The position numbers and the translations under genes are program-made. 32,561 nucleotides of DNA from an uncultured Collinsella sp. (GTDB lineage Bacteria; Actinomycetota; Coriobacteriia; Coriobacteriales; Coriobacteriaceae). Numbering within the stretch: position 1 is the first letter of the stretch; each line of letters opens with the position of its first letter. Below the pieces are notes generated by a model. The model searched no databases and had not been told where the DNA came from. It saw only the letters and a program-made list of their open reading frames with translations. Shown piece after piece: positions 1 through 8,100 of this stretch. The stretch is from positions 1 to 32,561 of the forward strand of contig UQTD01000015.1 in assembly GCA_900543845.1 (NCBI GenBank), given 5' to 3'.

Positions 1-1181
1 AGGCCCTCGACCGCTGCCGCCGTGGCACGTATAACGGTGCCACCTGGACGCGCGTCGAGATGCCCGAGCGCCCGGGACACGCCGTGCTGCCGACAGTCCG
101 CATTGCCGACCTGCGCCGCGAGTTCTCGCACGGCAGCCGCTCTATGTTCTCAAAACCCTTGATGGAAGGTCTGGAGCGTGTGGTCGAGCGCCGCGAGAAG
201 GCCGTGCTTCTGCATAACCGCCGTGGCTTTGCGCCGTTTTTGATGTGCCGCGAGTGCGGCTGCGTGCCCACCTGCAACCACTGCTCCACCGCGCTTACGT
301 ATCACGAGCGCACGCACACGCTGCAGTGTCATACATGCGGTTCTTCTTGGCGCGTGCAGCCCTATCCGGCCCCCACGAGTCGCTGTCCCAAATGTGGCAG
401 TCGCTACCTGGCAAAAATGGGCCTGGGCACGCAGCAGATCGAGGACGCACTGCACCAGATGTTGCCCGAGGACGTCGCCATTATTCGCATGGATGCCGAT
501 TCCACGCGCGGAAAGGACGCGCACAAAAAGCTGCTCGAACAGTTCGATGCCGCCGATTGCGCGGTGCTGCTGGGCACTCAGATGATCGCCAAGGGCCTCG
601 ACTTTCCTGAGGTCACGCTCGTGGGCGTGGTCAATGCCGACTTCGCCCTCAAGCTGCCGGACTTCCGCGCAGGGGAGCGCGCCTACGATTTGCTGGAGCA
701 GGTTGCGGGCCGTGCCGGTCGCGGCGATCGCCCCGGCGAGGTGATCATCCAGACCTATCTGCCCGAGGACCCGGTCATTCGCGCCGTCGCTGAGCATGAC
801 CGTTCGATCTTTACCGACTACGACCTGGACCAGCGCCGCGACGCGCTGTACCCGCCGTTTGTTCGCCTGGTCAACATCTTGGTGTGGTCGGCGAACCGAG
901 ACGAAGCGCAAGACTACATCGGTCGCATCGCGAAACTCCTCAAGCGTCGCTGGCATGCCGCCGCGCCCGACTTTTTGCGGGCGGGGAGTGCCGTGCCCCA
1001 GGTGCTTGGTCCGGCTTCGTGTGTAATCGAGAGAGCCAAGGACCGTTACCGCTTCCATCTGCTTGTTAAGTCGCCGGTAGGGTACCATGTCTCTGATGAT
1101 ATCGACGCCTGCCTCAAAGAGGTGGGCTCCGTGCGCGGCGTGAGCGTGAGCGTTGACGTCGACGCCTATGATTTGATGTAA
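1..1181 (+). CDS. priA: Primosomal protein N' (PriA replication restart helicase), 3' part
   Basis: This is the C-terminal part of PriA, the superfamily 2 DNA helicase that reloads the replisome at stalled forks. The gene runs in from the left edge: the reading frame is open from position 3, and the ATG at 60 is internal, since the codons before it read as continuous PriA sequence. About 392 residues are visible. Eight cysteines in four CxxC pairs (CREC, CNHC, CHTC, CPKC) form the two zinc sites typical of PriA. They are followed by helicase motifs V and VI (LLGTQMIAKGLDFP and QVAGRAGRG) and the usual C-terminal domain, with a normal end at TAA. def follows 18 bases later and is probably co-transcribed. 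Identity is secure; only the N-terminal DNA-binding domain and Walker motifs are missing, because of the window edge. Confidence 0.96.
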   Translation, partial: ALDRCRRGTYNGATWTRVEMPERPGHAVLPTVRIADLRREFSHGSRSMFSKPLMEGLERVVERREKAVLLHNRRGFAPFLMCRECGCVPTCNHCSTALTYHERTHTLQCHTCGSSWRVQPYPAPTSRCPKCGSRYLAKMGLGTQQIEDALHQMLPEDVAIIRMDADSTRGKDAHKKLLEQFDAADCAVLLGTQMIAKGLDFPEVTLVGVVNADFALKLPDFRAGERAYDLLEQVAGRAGRGDRPGEVIIQTYLPEDPVIRAVAEHDRSIFTDYDLDQRRDALYPPFVRLVNILVWSANRDEAQDYIGRIAKLLKRRWHAAAPDFLRAGSAVPQVLGPASCVIERAKDRYRFHLLVKSPVGYHVSDDIDACLKEVGSVRGVSVSVDVDAYDLM

Positions 1182-1199
1182 CAACCCGAAAGGATGGCC

Positions 1200-1736
1200 A
1201 TGGAAGCCAACGGAATCGTACTGTCGCCCGACCCTCGTCTGCGCCAGGAGTGCGCCGTCATCGAGGAGATCACCCCGGCGATCGAGGCGCTTGCCGAGAA
1301 GATGAAGAAGATGATGTTCGACAACGGCGGTTGCGGCCTGGCTGCCCCGCAGATCGGCGAGCTCATTCAGCTCGTTACCATCGACTGCGATTACAGCGAC
1401 AAGAACGACTACGACCCCTACGTGCTCATCAACCCTGTCATTGTTGAGCAGAGCGACCATCTGGTGCCGTTTAGCGAGGGCTGCCTTTCCATCCCTGGCA
1501 TTAGCTGCGAGATCGAGCGTCCCGATCACGTTGTCGTCGAGGCGTATGACCTGGATGCCAACCTGATTCGCTACGAGGCCACGGGCGACCTGTTCTGCGT
1601 GTGCTTGCAGCACGAGATCGATCACCTGCACGGCAATACCATGTTCGAGCGACTTAAGCCGATGCAGCGCATCAAGGCAGTCAAGGAGTACCAGGACGCC
1701 CTGGCCCGCGGCGCTCGACCGGGCGAGACGGAGTAG
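1200..1736 (+). CDS. def: Peptide deformylase
   Basis: This enzyme removes the formyl group from the N-terminal methionine of new proteins. All three family motifs are present: GCGLAAPQIG (motif 1), EGCLS with the metal-binding Cys (motif 2), and HEIDH with two metal-binding His and the catalytic Glu (motif 3). The length of 178 aa is normal. I place the start at ATG 1200 rather than ATG 1194. The only Shine-Dalgarno-like sequence, GAAAGG at 1188-1193, touches ATG 1194 directly but is correctly spaced (6 nt) from 1200. It sits between priA and, after a 360-base gap, fmt. Deformylase and formyltransferase act at opposite ends of the same formyl-methionine cycle, so their proximity is expected. 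Confidence 0.96.
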   Translation: MEANGIVLSPDPRLRQECAVIEEITPAIEALAEKMKKMMFDNGGCGLAAPQIGELIQLVTIDCDYSDKNDYDPYVLINPVIVEQSDHLVPFSEGCLSIPGISCEIERPDHVVVEAYDLDANLIRYEATGDLFCVCLQHEIDHLHGNTMFERLKPMQRIKAVKEYQDALARGARPGETE

Positions 1737-1744
1737 GTCCCACC

Positions 1745-1881
1745 GTCCCCTTCCGCCGCAGGGCTTAGGTTTTGCTCCATGCTCAAACAGTCCTGCTCGC
1801 ACGAAGAGCACATTAAGTGCTCTTCGGCTCGTGCGGAACTGCGCGTGGAGCAATAACCTAAGCCCTGCGGCGGAAGGGGAC
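1745..1881. repeat. 137-nt long intergenic hairpin (near-perfect inverted repeat)
   Basis: The left arm at 1745-1779 is the reverse complement of the right arm at 1846-1881 except for one extra base. That gives 27 bp of uninterrupted pairing, a one-base bulge, then 8 more bp. The space between the arms folds again: CGAAGAGCAC (1802-1811) pairs with GTGCTCTTCG (1817-1826) around an ATTAA loop. No T-tract follows, so it is not a standard intrinsic terminator. I see no protein in it. It may be a mobile or REP-like element, a structured RNA, or an mRNA-protecting structure. Confidence 0.85.
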
Positions 1882-1957
1882 TGCGTTTTCGTGCTCCTCT
1901 TCGCCCGGGTGCCGTCGGGTCAGGGAAAGGCGTCTTCGCTGATAATTGCTTTGTTGG

Positions 1958-1994
1958 AAGAGCTGCTTTTATTGCGGCTCTTTCTTTGGTTTTG
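1958..1994 (+). terminator. Probable intrinsic terminator between def and fmt
   Basis: AAGAGCTGC (1958-1966) pairs with GCGGCTCTT (1974-1982), with one G-U pair, across a 7-nt AT loop. A T-rich stretch (TCTTTGGTTTT) follows. It would end the priA-def transcript, so fmt probably has its own promoter in 1995-2080. A TATATT at 1997-2002 is a possible -10, but no convincing -35 is visible. Confidence 0.6.
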
Positions 1995-2098
1995 GGTATA
2001 TTTGTTCTTGTTGAATTGTTATTGCGGATGGGCTGGGTACTTGGCTTTCCGCTGTTATTTGTAGCCGTCTCGGCTTTGGTTGAGGGGAGACGTTCTTT

Positions 2099-3019
2099 AT
2101 GCGTATTGTGTTTATGGGTACGCCCGATTTTGCTGTGCCTTCGCTGACTTCGCTTGTTGAGGCTGGGAACGAGATTGCGCTTGTTATTACTCGTCCCGAT
2201 GCTGTTCGTGGGCGTGGTAAGAAGCTTGAGCCGTCTCCTGTTAAGGCTAAGGCGCTTGAGCTGGGGTTGCCGGTCGTTGAGGCTAATCGTATGACGCCTG
2301 AGGTTGTTGAGGCGCTCCAGGCTGCTCAGGCTGATATTTTCTGTGTGGCTGCCTATGGCTGCATTTTGCCTGATGAGGTGCTGCATATGGCGCCGCTTGG
2401 TATTGTGAATGTTCATGCTTCGCTGCTGCCTCGTTGGCGTGGCGCTGCTCCCATTCAGCGTGCCATTCTTGCTGGTGATGAGGTTGCTGGCGTTTCCATT
2501 ATGCGCATTGGGCATGGCGTGGATACGGGCGCGTACTGTGCTCAGGCCTCGACCTCGGTTGCCGGTAAGCATGCCGAGGCGCTCACGATGGAGCTTGGTG
2601 AGCTTGGCGGTAAGTTGCTTGCCGATACGCTTCCCTCGCTTGCCGATGGCTCGGCTGTTTGGACCGAGCAGGATGAGTCCCTCGTCACGCATGCTGCCAA
2701 GATTTCCAAGCAGGAGATGCGTCTGGATCCGAAGATGGCGGCGCTCGATTGCGTGCGTCATGTGCTTGCTTCGTCCGATACCGCGCCTGCCCGTTGCGTA
2801 ATTGCCGGTAAGTCGGTTCGCGTGCTCGATGCCGCGCCGGCTGATGTGTCGCTTGGCGAGGGCGCTGTTGCCGTCAAGAGCAAGCGTGTTTACCTGGGAC
2901 TTTCCGATGGCGCGGTTGAACTGCTCGAGGTTAAGCCCGATGGCAAGCGTGCCATGGCTGCTTCTGCCTGGGCTGCCGGCCTGCAGGGCGCCGAACTTAG
3001 GTGGGGTGTACTGTCATGA
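2099..3019 (+). CDS. fmt: Methionyl-tRNA formyltransferase
   Basis: Fmt formylates initiator Met-tRNA using 10-formyl-tetrahydrofolate, allowing bacterial translation initiation. The 306-aa protein has the usual length. The N-terminal Rossmann domain starts MRIVFMGTPDFAVPSL. The catalytic core shows NVHASLLPRWRGAAPIQRAI, with the Asn and His of the active site, and GVDTGAY with the catalytic Asp. The C-terminal tRNA-binding domain follows. ATG 2099 is preceded by a good GAGGGGAG site at about 2082-2089. The stop TGA (3017-3019) overlaps the rsmB start as ATGA, which indicates translational coupling. Codon choice here is unusually rich in T-ending codons (GCT, GTT, CTT) compared with def upstream and the C-rich genes downstream. 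Confidence 0.96.
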   Translation: MRIVFMGTPDFAVPSLTSLVEAGNEIALVITRPDAVRGRGKKLEPSPVKAKALELGLPVVEANRMTPEVVEALQAAQADIFCVAAYGCILPDEVLHMAPLGIVNVHASLLPRWRGAAPIQRAILAGDEVAGVSIMRIGHGVDTGAYCAQASTSVAGKHAEALTMELGELGGKLLADTLPSLADGSAVWTEQDESLVTHAAKISKQEMRLDPKMAALDCVRHVLASSDTAPARCVIAGKSVRVLDAAPADVSLGEGAVAVKSKRVYLGLSDGAVELLEVKPDGKRAMAASAWAAGLQGAELRWGVLS

Positions 3020-4416
3020 GCAAGTTGTCTCCCGCGCGCAAGCTTGCGCTCGATGTGTTGATGGAGGCCGATCGCCGCGGTATGTACGCACGCGATGTGT
3101 TGTCTTCCCGTGCTTCCGCTAAGGCCATTGACCAGCGCGATTCCGCTTTTGCCGCGCGTTTGGCGCTCGGTGTTGCCGCCACGCAGGGCATTTTGGATGA
3201 GTTGCTCGATCAATTTTTGGATAAGCCTAAAAAGGTCGCGCCGCGCGTTCGCATGGCGCTTCGCATCTCGGCCTTCGAGATGCTCTACCTGCATACGCCG
3301 GGCCGCGTTGCCGTGAGCCAGGGTGTTGAGCTGGTGCGCAGCGGTGCTAAGTCTGCCGCGGGCCTGGCTAACGCGGTGCTGCACAAGGTTGCGGACAACG
3401 TTGAGGACTTTGCCACGGCATCCGACGTGGATGAGTCCGAGCGCCGTTTGGTTCGCCTTTCGCGTTTGATGGGTCTCCCTCGCTGGCTGTGCGCTCGTAT
3501 CATGGCCTCGTTCGATACGCCCGAGGGTGCGCTCAACTTTGCCGGCAATCTGGCTCCTGCGCCGCTTGCTCTGCACGAGAATGCGTTTGCGACCAAGGCC
3601 GACCCGTATATCTCGCAGCTCGTTGCGCCTGTCTTTCCGGGCTGCCATGCTCCGGTCGATGCTCAGGTTACGGTTGCGTCCGGCGTGTTTGAGCGTGCTG
3701 CCGCGGTTGCCTCGGACCTTAACGCCCAGCTTATCGCTACTGCCGCGACACGTCCCGGTCGTTGCCTGGAGATTGGCGCCGGCCGCGGCACCAAAACCTA
3801 TGTGATGATGTGCCAGGCCAAGCGTGCCGGGTACGAGCGTCAGCATACCGCGCTCGATCTGCACGATCGCAAGTGTGATCAGAATCTCGCGCGCCTGCAT
3901 AAGGCGGGTATCTCGGGTGTTCGTACGGTGTCGGGCGACGCCTGCGAGCTCAATGAGGTGCTTACGTCGTTTGATGCGATGCTTGGCGAGCCCGCTCTGT
4001 TCGACACGGTGTTTATCGATGCGCCGTGCTCTGGCACCGGCACCATGCGCCGTCACCCCGAGATACCGTGGCGTCTGACTGAGAACGACGTTACGACTGA
4101 GCTGCCCCGCCTGCAGCTGACGATGCTCAAGGAGGCAGCCGCGCGCGTTGCTGCCGGCGGTGAGCTTATCTATGCCACCTGCTCGGTTTTTGATGAAGAG
4201 AACACGCAGGTCGTGGATGCCTTTCTGGCCTCTCCCGAGGGCGCCGGCTTTACCGTGGCGCCGCTCTCCGAAGCCCAGATTCTTCAGCTCCCCGAGTACG
4301 ACCACGCCAAGAGCCTCGTCATCCTGCGCCAAAACGCTCGAGGCCTCTTCCAAAGCGTCCCCGTAAACGCCGACTCCTACGACGGCCACTTCTGCGCCCG
4401 CCTGGTCCACAAGTAA
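3016..4416 (+). CDS. rsmB: 16S rRNA cytosine-C5 methyltransferase, RsmB/Sun type
   Basis: This SAM-dependent enzyme likely makes m5C967 in 16S rRNA. The 466-aa protein has an N-terminal NusB-like RNA-binding domain (roughly residues 1-135) and a C-terminal Rossmann methyltransferase domain. Both catalytic cysteines are visible: APCSGTG (Cys about 338) and ATCSVFDEEN (Cys about 389). The SAM-binding loop reads LEIGAGRGTKTY, a departure from the more usual APGGKT form, so it is a somewhat divergent member. I choose ATG 3016 over the upstream GTG 3001, because 3016 overlaps the fmt stop in an ATGA arrangement with an AGGTGGGG purine run upstream. fmt-rsmB is a widespread gene pair. Confidence 0.93.
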   Translation: MSKLSPARKLALDVLMEADRRGMYARDVLSSRASAKAIDQRDSAFAARLALGVAATQGILDELLDQFLDKPKKVAPRVRMALRISAFEMLYLHTPGRVAVSQGVELVRSGAKSAAGLANAVLHKVADNVEDFATASDVDESERRLVRLSRLMGLPRWLCARIMASFDTPEGALNFAGNLAPAPLALHENAFATKADPYISQLVAPVFPGCHAPVDAQVTVASGVFERAAAVASDLNAQLIATAATRPGRCLEIGAGRGTKTYVMMCQAKRAGYERQHTALDLHDRKCDQNLARLHKAGISGVRTVSGDACELNEVLTSFDAMLGEPALFDTVFIDAPCSGTGTMRRHPEIPWRLTENDVTTELPRLQLTMLKEAAARVAAGGELIYATCSVFDEENTQVVDAFLASPEGAGFTVAPLSEAQILQLPEYDHAKSLVILRQNARGLFQSVPVNADSYDGHFCARLVHK

Positions 4417-4422
4417 CTACTA

Positions 4423-4489
4423 AGTTGCGGTGAAATAGGGATTGAATAGCGGCATCTACCCGCCAAATAGTCCTTATTTCACCGCAACT
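4423..4489. repeat. Intergenic hairpin, copy A of the AGTTGCGGTGAAATA family
   Basis: A 19-bp stem (4423-4441 with 4471-4489, one G-U pair) is closed by AGTTGCGGTGAAATA and its complement. The interior holds a small GCGG/CCGC mini-hairpin. It lies just after rsmB and has no T-tract. The outer 15 bp are identical to the second hairpin at 4765-4831 while the inner parts differ, which defines a repeat family with conserved tips. Confidence 0.85.
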
Positions 4490-4551
4490 CAGAAGGTCGT
4501 GCGAGTGGAGATCGCAATAGCGGTAAAGAGTGGGAAAAATAGTCCCGTTTC

Positions 4552-4761
4552 ATGCTTGCTGTTATCAAAAGTAGGGCGGATTACGGGGCTAGATTGGTGA
4601 TGCCCGACCACAGCAAAAATGGCCTAAACAAAATCGCAGGTAGATGGCTTGTTGAAATTTGCAAATTACCGGAATGGATAGAGGTTGTCAATTCAGCCCC
4701 GAAATCCGGCAGAGTTTTGAAATGTTACAAACTTAGCATCAGCCCGAAATCCGATCTATAG
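4552..4761 (+). CDS. Orphan small ORF (69 aa) between two related hairpins
   Basis: I do not recognise this 69-residue product. It begins MLAVIKSRADYGARL, is moderately basic, has no membrane segment or cysteine motif, and uses AT-richer codons than its neighbours. No ribosome-binding site is seen before ATG 4552, which weakens it as a gene. Its only notable context is its position: it nearly fills the segment bounded by two members of one inverted-repeat family. It could be cargo of a small mobile element, a remnant of a longer gene, or chance. A near-duplicate stretch (CCGAAATCCG, at about 4699 and 4744) occurs towards its end. Confidence 0.2.
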   Translation: MLAVIKSRADYGARLVMPDHSKNGLNKIAGRWLVEICKLPEWIEVVNSAPKSGRVLKCYKLSISPKSDL

Positions 4762-4764
4762 AAT

Positions 4765-4831
4765 AGTTGCGGTGAAATAGTTCCTGTTTGGCCGTTGGTT
4801 GGGCTGATTCAGGAACTATTTCACCGCAACT
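4765..4831. repeat. Intergenic hairpin, copy B of the AGTTGCGGTGAAATA family
   Basis: A perfect 22-bp stem (4765-4786 with 4810-4831) has a 23-nt loop. The outer 15 bp are the same as in the copy at 4423-4489. It lies 34 bases past the stop of the minus-strand zinc ribbon gene, so it stands between convergent genes and could block read-through from either side. It lacks a clear T-tract. Confidence 0.87.
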
Positions 4832-4865
4832 CATCAGGAAACCTGGGTGGCGGGACCGTTTGTCA

Positions 4866-5102
4866 CTAGTGGTTATGCGGGCAGTTGGCGCAGCAGCCGC
4901 TGGTGGCGGTGGTGCTGGAACCACCGCTGCGCTGGTCGGTGTTGTAGAAACCGCTGCCCTCAAACTTGATGCCGCTGGCCGAGAACGTCTTGGCCGCCGG
5001 AGCGCCGCAACTCGGGCACACGACCTCGGGGGTCTCGGACATGGGATGCTCAACCTCAAACACGTTGCCGCAGCTCGAGCACTTGTAATCGTAGCGCGCC
5101 AT
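4866..5102 (-). CDS. FmdB-type zinc ribbon protein
   Basis: This 78-aa protein begins MARYDYKCSSCGNVFEVEH and has a second pair, VVCPSCG, giving the CxxC...CxxC zinc ribbon of the FmdB/CxxC_CxxC_SSSS family. The middle is Ser/Gly/Thr-rich, and the end, CCANCPHNH, may bind another metal. The family is named for a putative regulator of formamidase, but its general function is unsettled, so a regulatory role is only inference. ATG 5102 has a clear AAGGAAG site upstream. It lies downstream of the amylase fusion gene in the same direction, with a hairpin between, so it may be transcribed separately or by read-through. Confidence 0.85.
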   Translation of the reverse strand: MARYDYKCSSCGNVFEVEHPMSETPEVVCPSCGAPAAKTFSASGIKFEGSGFYNTDQRSGGSSTTATSGCCANCPHNH

Positions 5103-5124
5103 AATACTTCCTTTTCAGCACAAA

Positions 5125-5146
5125 GCGGGCAGATCGCTCTGCCCGC
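5125..5146 (-). terminator. Hairpin after the GH13-GH77 gene
   Basis: GCGGGCAGA (5125-5133) pairs perfectly with TCTGCCCGC (5138-5146) around a TCGC tetraloop. Read on the minus strand it lies 45 nt beyond the fusion gene stop and is followed by only three T. It is probably a terminator or 3' end-protecting hairpin. Confidence 0.55.
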
Positions 5147-5190
5147 ATAAATTCAAACAGCTGTAACTGTACCCTATATCGTGGGTTTTA

Positions 5191-8100
5191 TCACGCTTCG
5201 CCCCAGAATCTATGGGTGTTGCGCAAGAGCTGTGCAGTTTTGCGCTCGGCGGCCGCAACGTCGGCCTCGTCTGCCTGCCAGGTCCAGTTGCCCGTGGCGA
5301 CACCCGGCACGTTCATACGCGCATCGTCGCCAAGCCCCAGTACATCCTGCAGTGGCATCATCACCAGGGGAGCGTCGCTTGCCAGCGCGTCGCCCATCAG
5401 CTTGGCCGCCACCTCAACACCACTCGGCTCGTCGCCGCCCGCAAAGGAGCGCGTGCACCAACCGGCGAGCGTCGACGTGTCGTGCGTCGAGGTGTACAGA
5501 ATCTTGCCGGGCGTGGGGTGCACACCGCAACGAACGTCGTAGTCGCTAAACTCCAGCACGTCCATGCCGGGGAAACCACAGGTCGAAGCCATGGCGCGAA
5601 CACCGGGCGTCAGGTAGCCCAGGTCCTCGGCGATAAAGTTGAGCGGACCCAGCTCGTCGTAGGCGGTCTGGAACAGGTCCTTGCCCGGGCCCGCCAGCCA
5701 GCGACCGTCGGCGCAGGCCTTACCTGCGGGAATGCTAAAGTAGCTGTGGAATCCCAGGAAGTGGTCCAGGCGCACACGATCGTAGAGCGAGAACGCGCGA
5801 CGCAGACGGTCCATCCACCAGCGGTAGCCGTTCTCCTTCATGTGGTCCCAACGGAAGGTGGGGTTGCCCCACACCTGGCCCTCGGGTGCAAAGTTGTCGG
5901 GCGGCGCGCCAGAAATCTCAATCGCCTTGCCGGTATCGGACAGCCAGAAGTTCTCGGGCTCGCTCCATGCATCGGCCGAATCGTCCGAAACGTACATAGG
6001 AATGTCGCCGATAACCTCGATACCCTTCTTGTGCGCATTGTTCATGAGCTCGCACCAGGCCAGGTCAAAACGGTACTGCATGTACGCCTGCAGCTCTGCC
6101 TCGTCGTGGAAACGCGTGTCATCAATCAGATGCTCGTTGTAGCGCGCGACATCGGCCGGCCAATCGTGACGCGATCCGCCTTCAAAGTACTTCTTGACGG
6201 CCATGTAGACGCAGTACTTCTCGAGCCAATCGGCGTTGCGATGCTTAAACGCCGTGTAGAGCGGATCGGCATCCTCGCCGCCGCGAATCTTCCAAGTCTC
6301 AAAGTCGGCAGCCAGCTCCTCCTGGCTTTCGGGCAACAGGTCAATATTGCCCGCAAAGGCCGAAGGCCCAGCGTATGGGGAGCGGAAGAAGTCCGTCGGG
6401 TTGACAGGCAGAACCTGCCAGTAGCGCATGCCCATAGCGGCCAAGTGATCGATAAAGCGACGCGTGGGTGCACCGATCGTGCCGGGCTTGTCGTCGTCGG
6501 TGGGTACCGAGGTGATATGGCACACGACGCCCGCGCCGTGATCGAGCGGCTCCTGCAGGCGCTTCTCGGCATGGTGATAGATGATCGAAGAGCCCAGTGG
6601 GTACAGGTCGAGCGTAACCGTGCCATTATGGATTTCGCACTCGTGGCCGCTAATCACGTCGCTCGCACATTCGCCGAGCGCCGGGATCGTCACGCAGTGC
6701 GAATTGCGCAGGCTGCGGTTGATGATAACCGTCGCGGCCTCGCCGTCTTTGCCCGTGCGAGTGTAGGCCAAGACGTCGTCGTTGAGCGCGAAGGCCTTGA
6801 TCTCGCCGTCGACCATAAACGGCAGCGCGCGGCGGACGGCAGACGCGTTCTTAACGATGGCCAACGTATCGAAGTCGTGGAGCTGGTCCTTGGTCGGCAG
6901 GGTACGGCGGTTGCCCGGATCGGTGAGGCCCTCCAGGCCGTACTCGTCGCCATAATAGATCGAGGGCACGCCCGGGAAGGTCATCTGCATGAGCGTCGCC
7001 AACCAAAAGCGGCTCTTGGCCAGGCCCATGGAATTCTCGTCCAGGCGCCACTTGCTGCGCTCGCTCTCGGGCAGCTGCGACTCGTCGGGACCACCGCCGA
7101 GCACCGAGATAATGCGCGGGCGGTCGTGGCTCGAAAGCAGATTGAGCGCGCAGGACAATGCCTCGCGCGGGTAGTTCTCGCGGAGGGTCTCGATGTCCTC
7201 GGCAGCCTGATAGGCGTTCTTGTAGCCCATTAAAAAGCCGATGACCATGTCGCGGAAGGGGTAATCCATAGCAGAGTCCAGCTCGGAGCCCTGCAGGTAG
7301 CGGCGCAGATGGCCGTAGCTGATCTTGTTGGAGGCGTCTTCCCAGACCTCGCCGAGCAGCAGCGCGTCGGGCTTCTCGGCGAGCACGGCCTTTTTGATCT
7401 CGGCCAGGAAGTCGTCGGAAAGCTCGTCGGCCACATCGAGTCGCCAGCCGTGGGCACCGGCGCGCAGCCATTTGCGAATCACGCCGTCCTTGCCCAGGAG
7501 CTTCTCGCGCACCAGCTCGGAATTCTCGTTGATGGCGGGCATGTTGCCCACGCCCCACCAGCAGTCATACGAACCGTCCTCATGGAAGTAAAACGCATCG
7601 CGCCACGGCGAGTCCTCGCTCTGCCACGCACCGACACCGGGATAGTTGCCGTAGCGGTTAAAGTAGATCGAGTCATCGCCCGTATGGTTGAAGACGCCGT
7701 CCAGGATGATGGAAATGCCGAGCTTCTCGGCCGCCTCGCACAGCTCCGTAAAGTCCTGCTCGGTGCCCAGGATCGGGTCGATCTTGGTGTAATCGGCCGT
7801 GTCGTAGCGGTGGTTGCTCGCGGCCTCAAAGATGGGGTTGAGGTAGATGGCCGTAAAGCCTAGCTCGGCAATGCGGGGCAGGTCATTTTGGATACCCTTG
7901 AGCGAGCCGCCGTAAAAATCCCAGGTCTTGATGGAGCCGTCTTCGGCACGCTCGTACTCGGGCGGTTCGTTCCAGTCCTCGACCATGCGGCGCTGGATTC
8001 CTTTGCGCGGTTTTTCAACTTCGGCAAGCGTGCGTTCGCGCCAGTTTTCGTCGCGTGCATAGCGGTCGGGGAAGATCTGGTAGACCATACCGCGCTCGTA

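Noticed and set aside
150..1853. 567-codon minus-strand open frame
   Set aside because: It is antisense to priA and def and extends into the intergenic hairpin; no family features.
2890..4410. 506-codon minus-strand open frame
   Set aside because: Antisense to fmt/rsmB, which are clearly real; no motif.
4423..4831. CRISPR-like array from the repeated AGTTGCGGTGAAATA ends
   Set aside because: Only four half-copies arranged as two inverted pairs, no regular spacing, and no cas genes.
5212..7233. 673-codon plus-strand open frame
   Set aside because: It lies wholly antisense to the GH77/GH13 fusion, which has complete catalytic motifs. High GC leaves antisense frames open.
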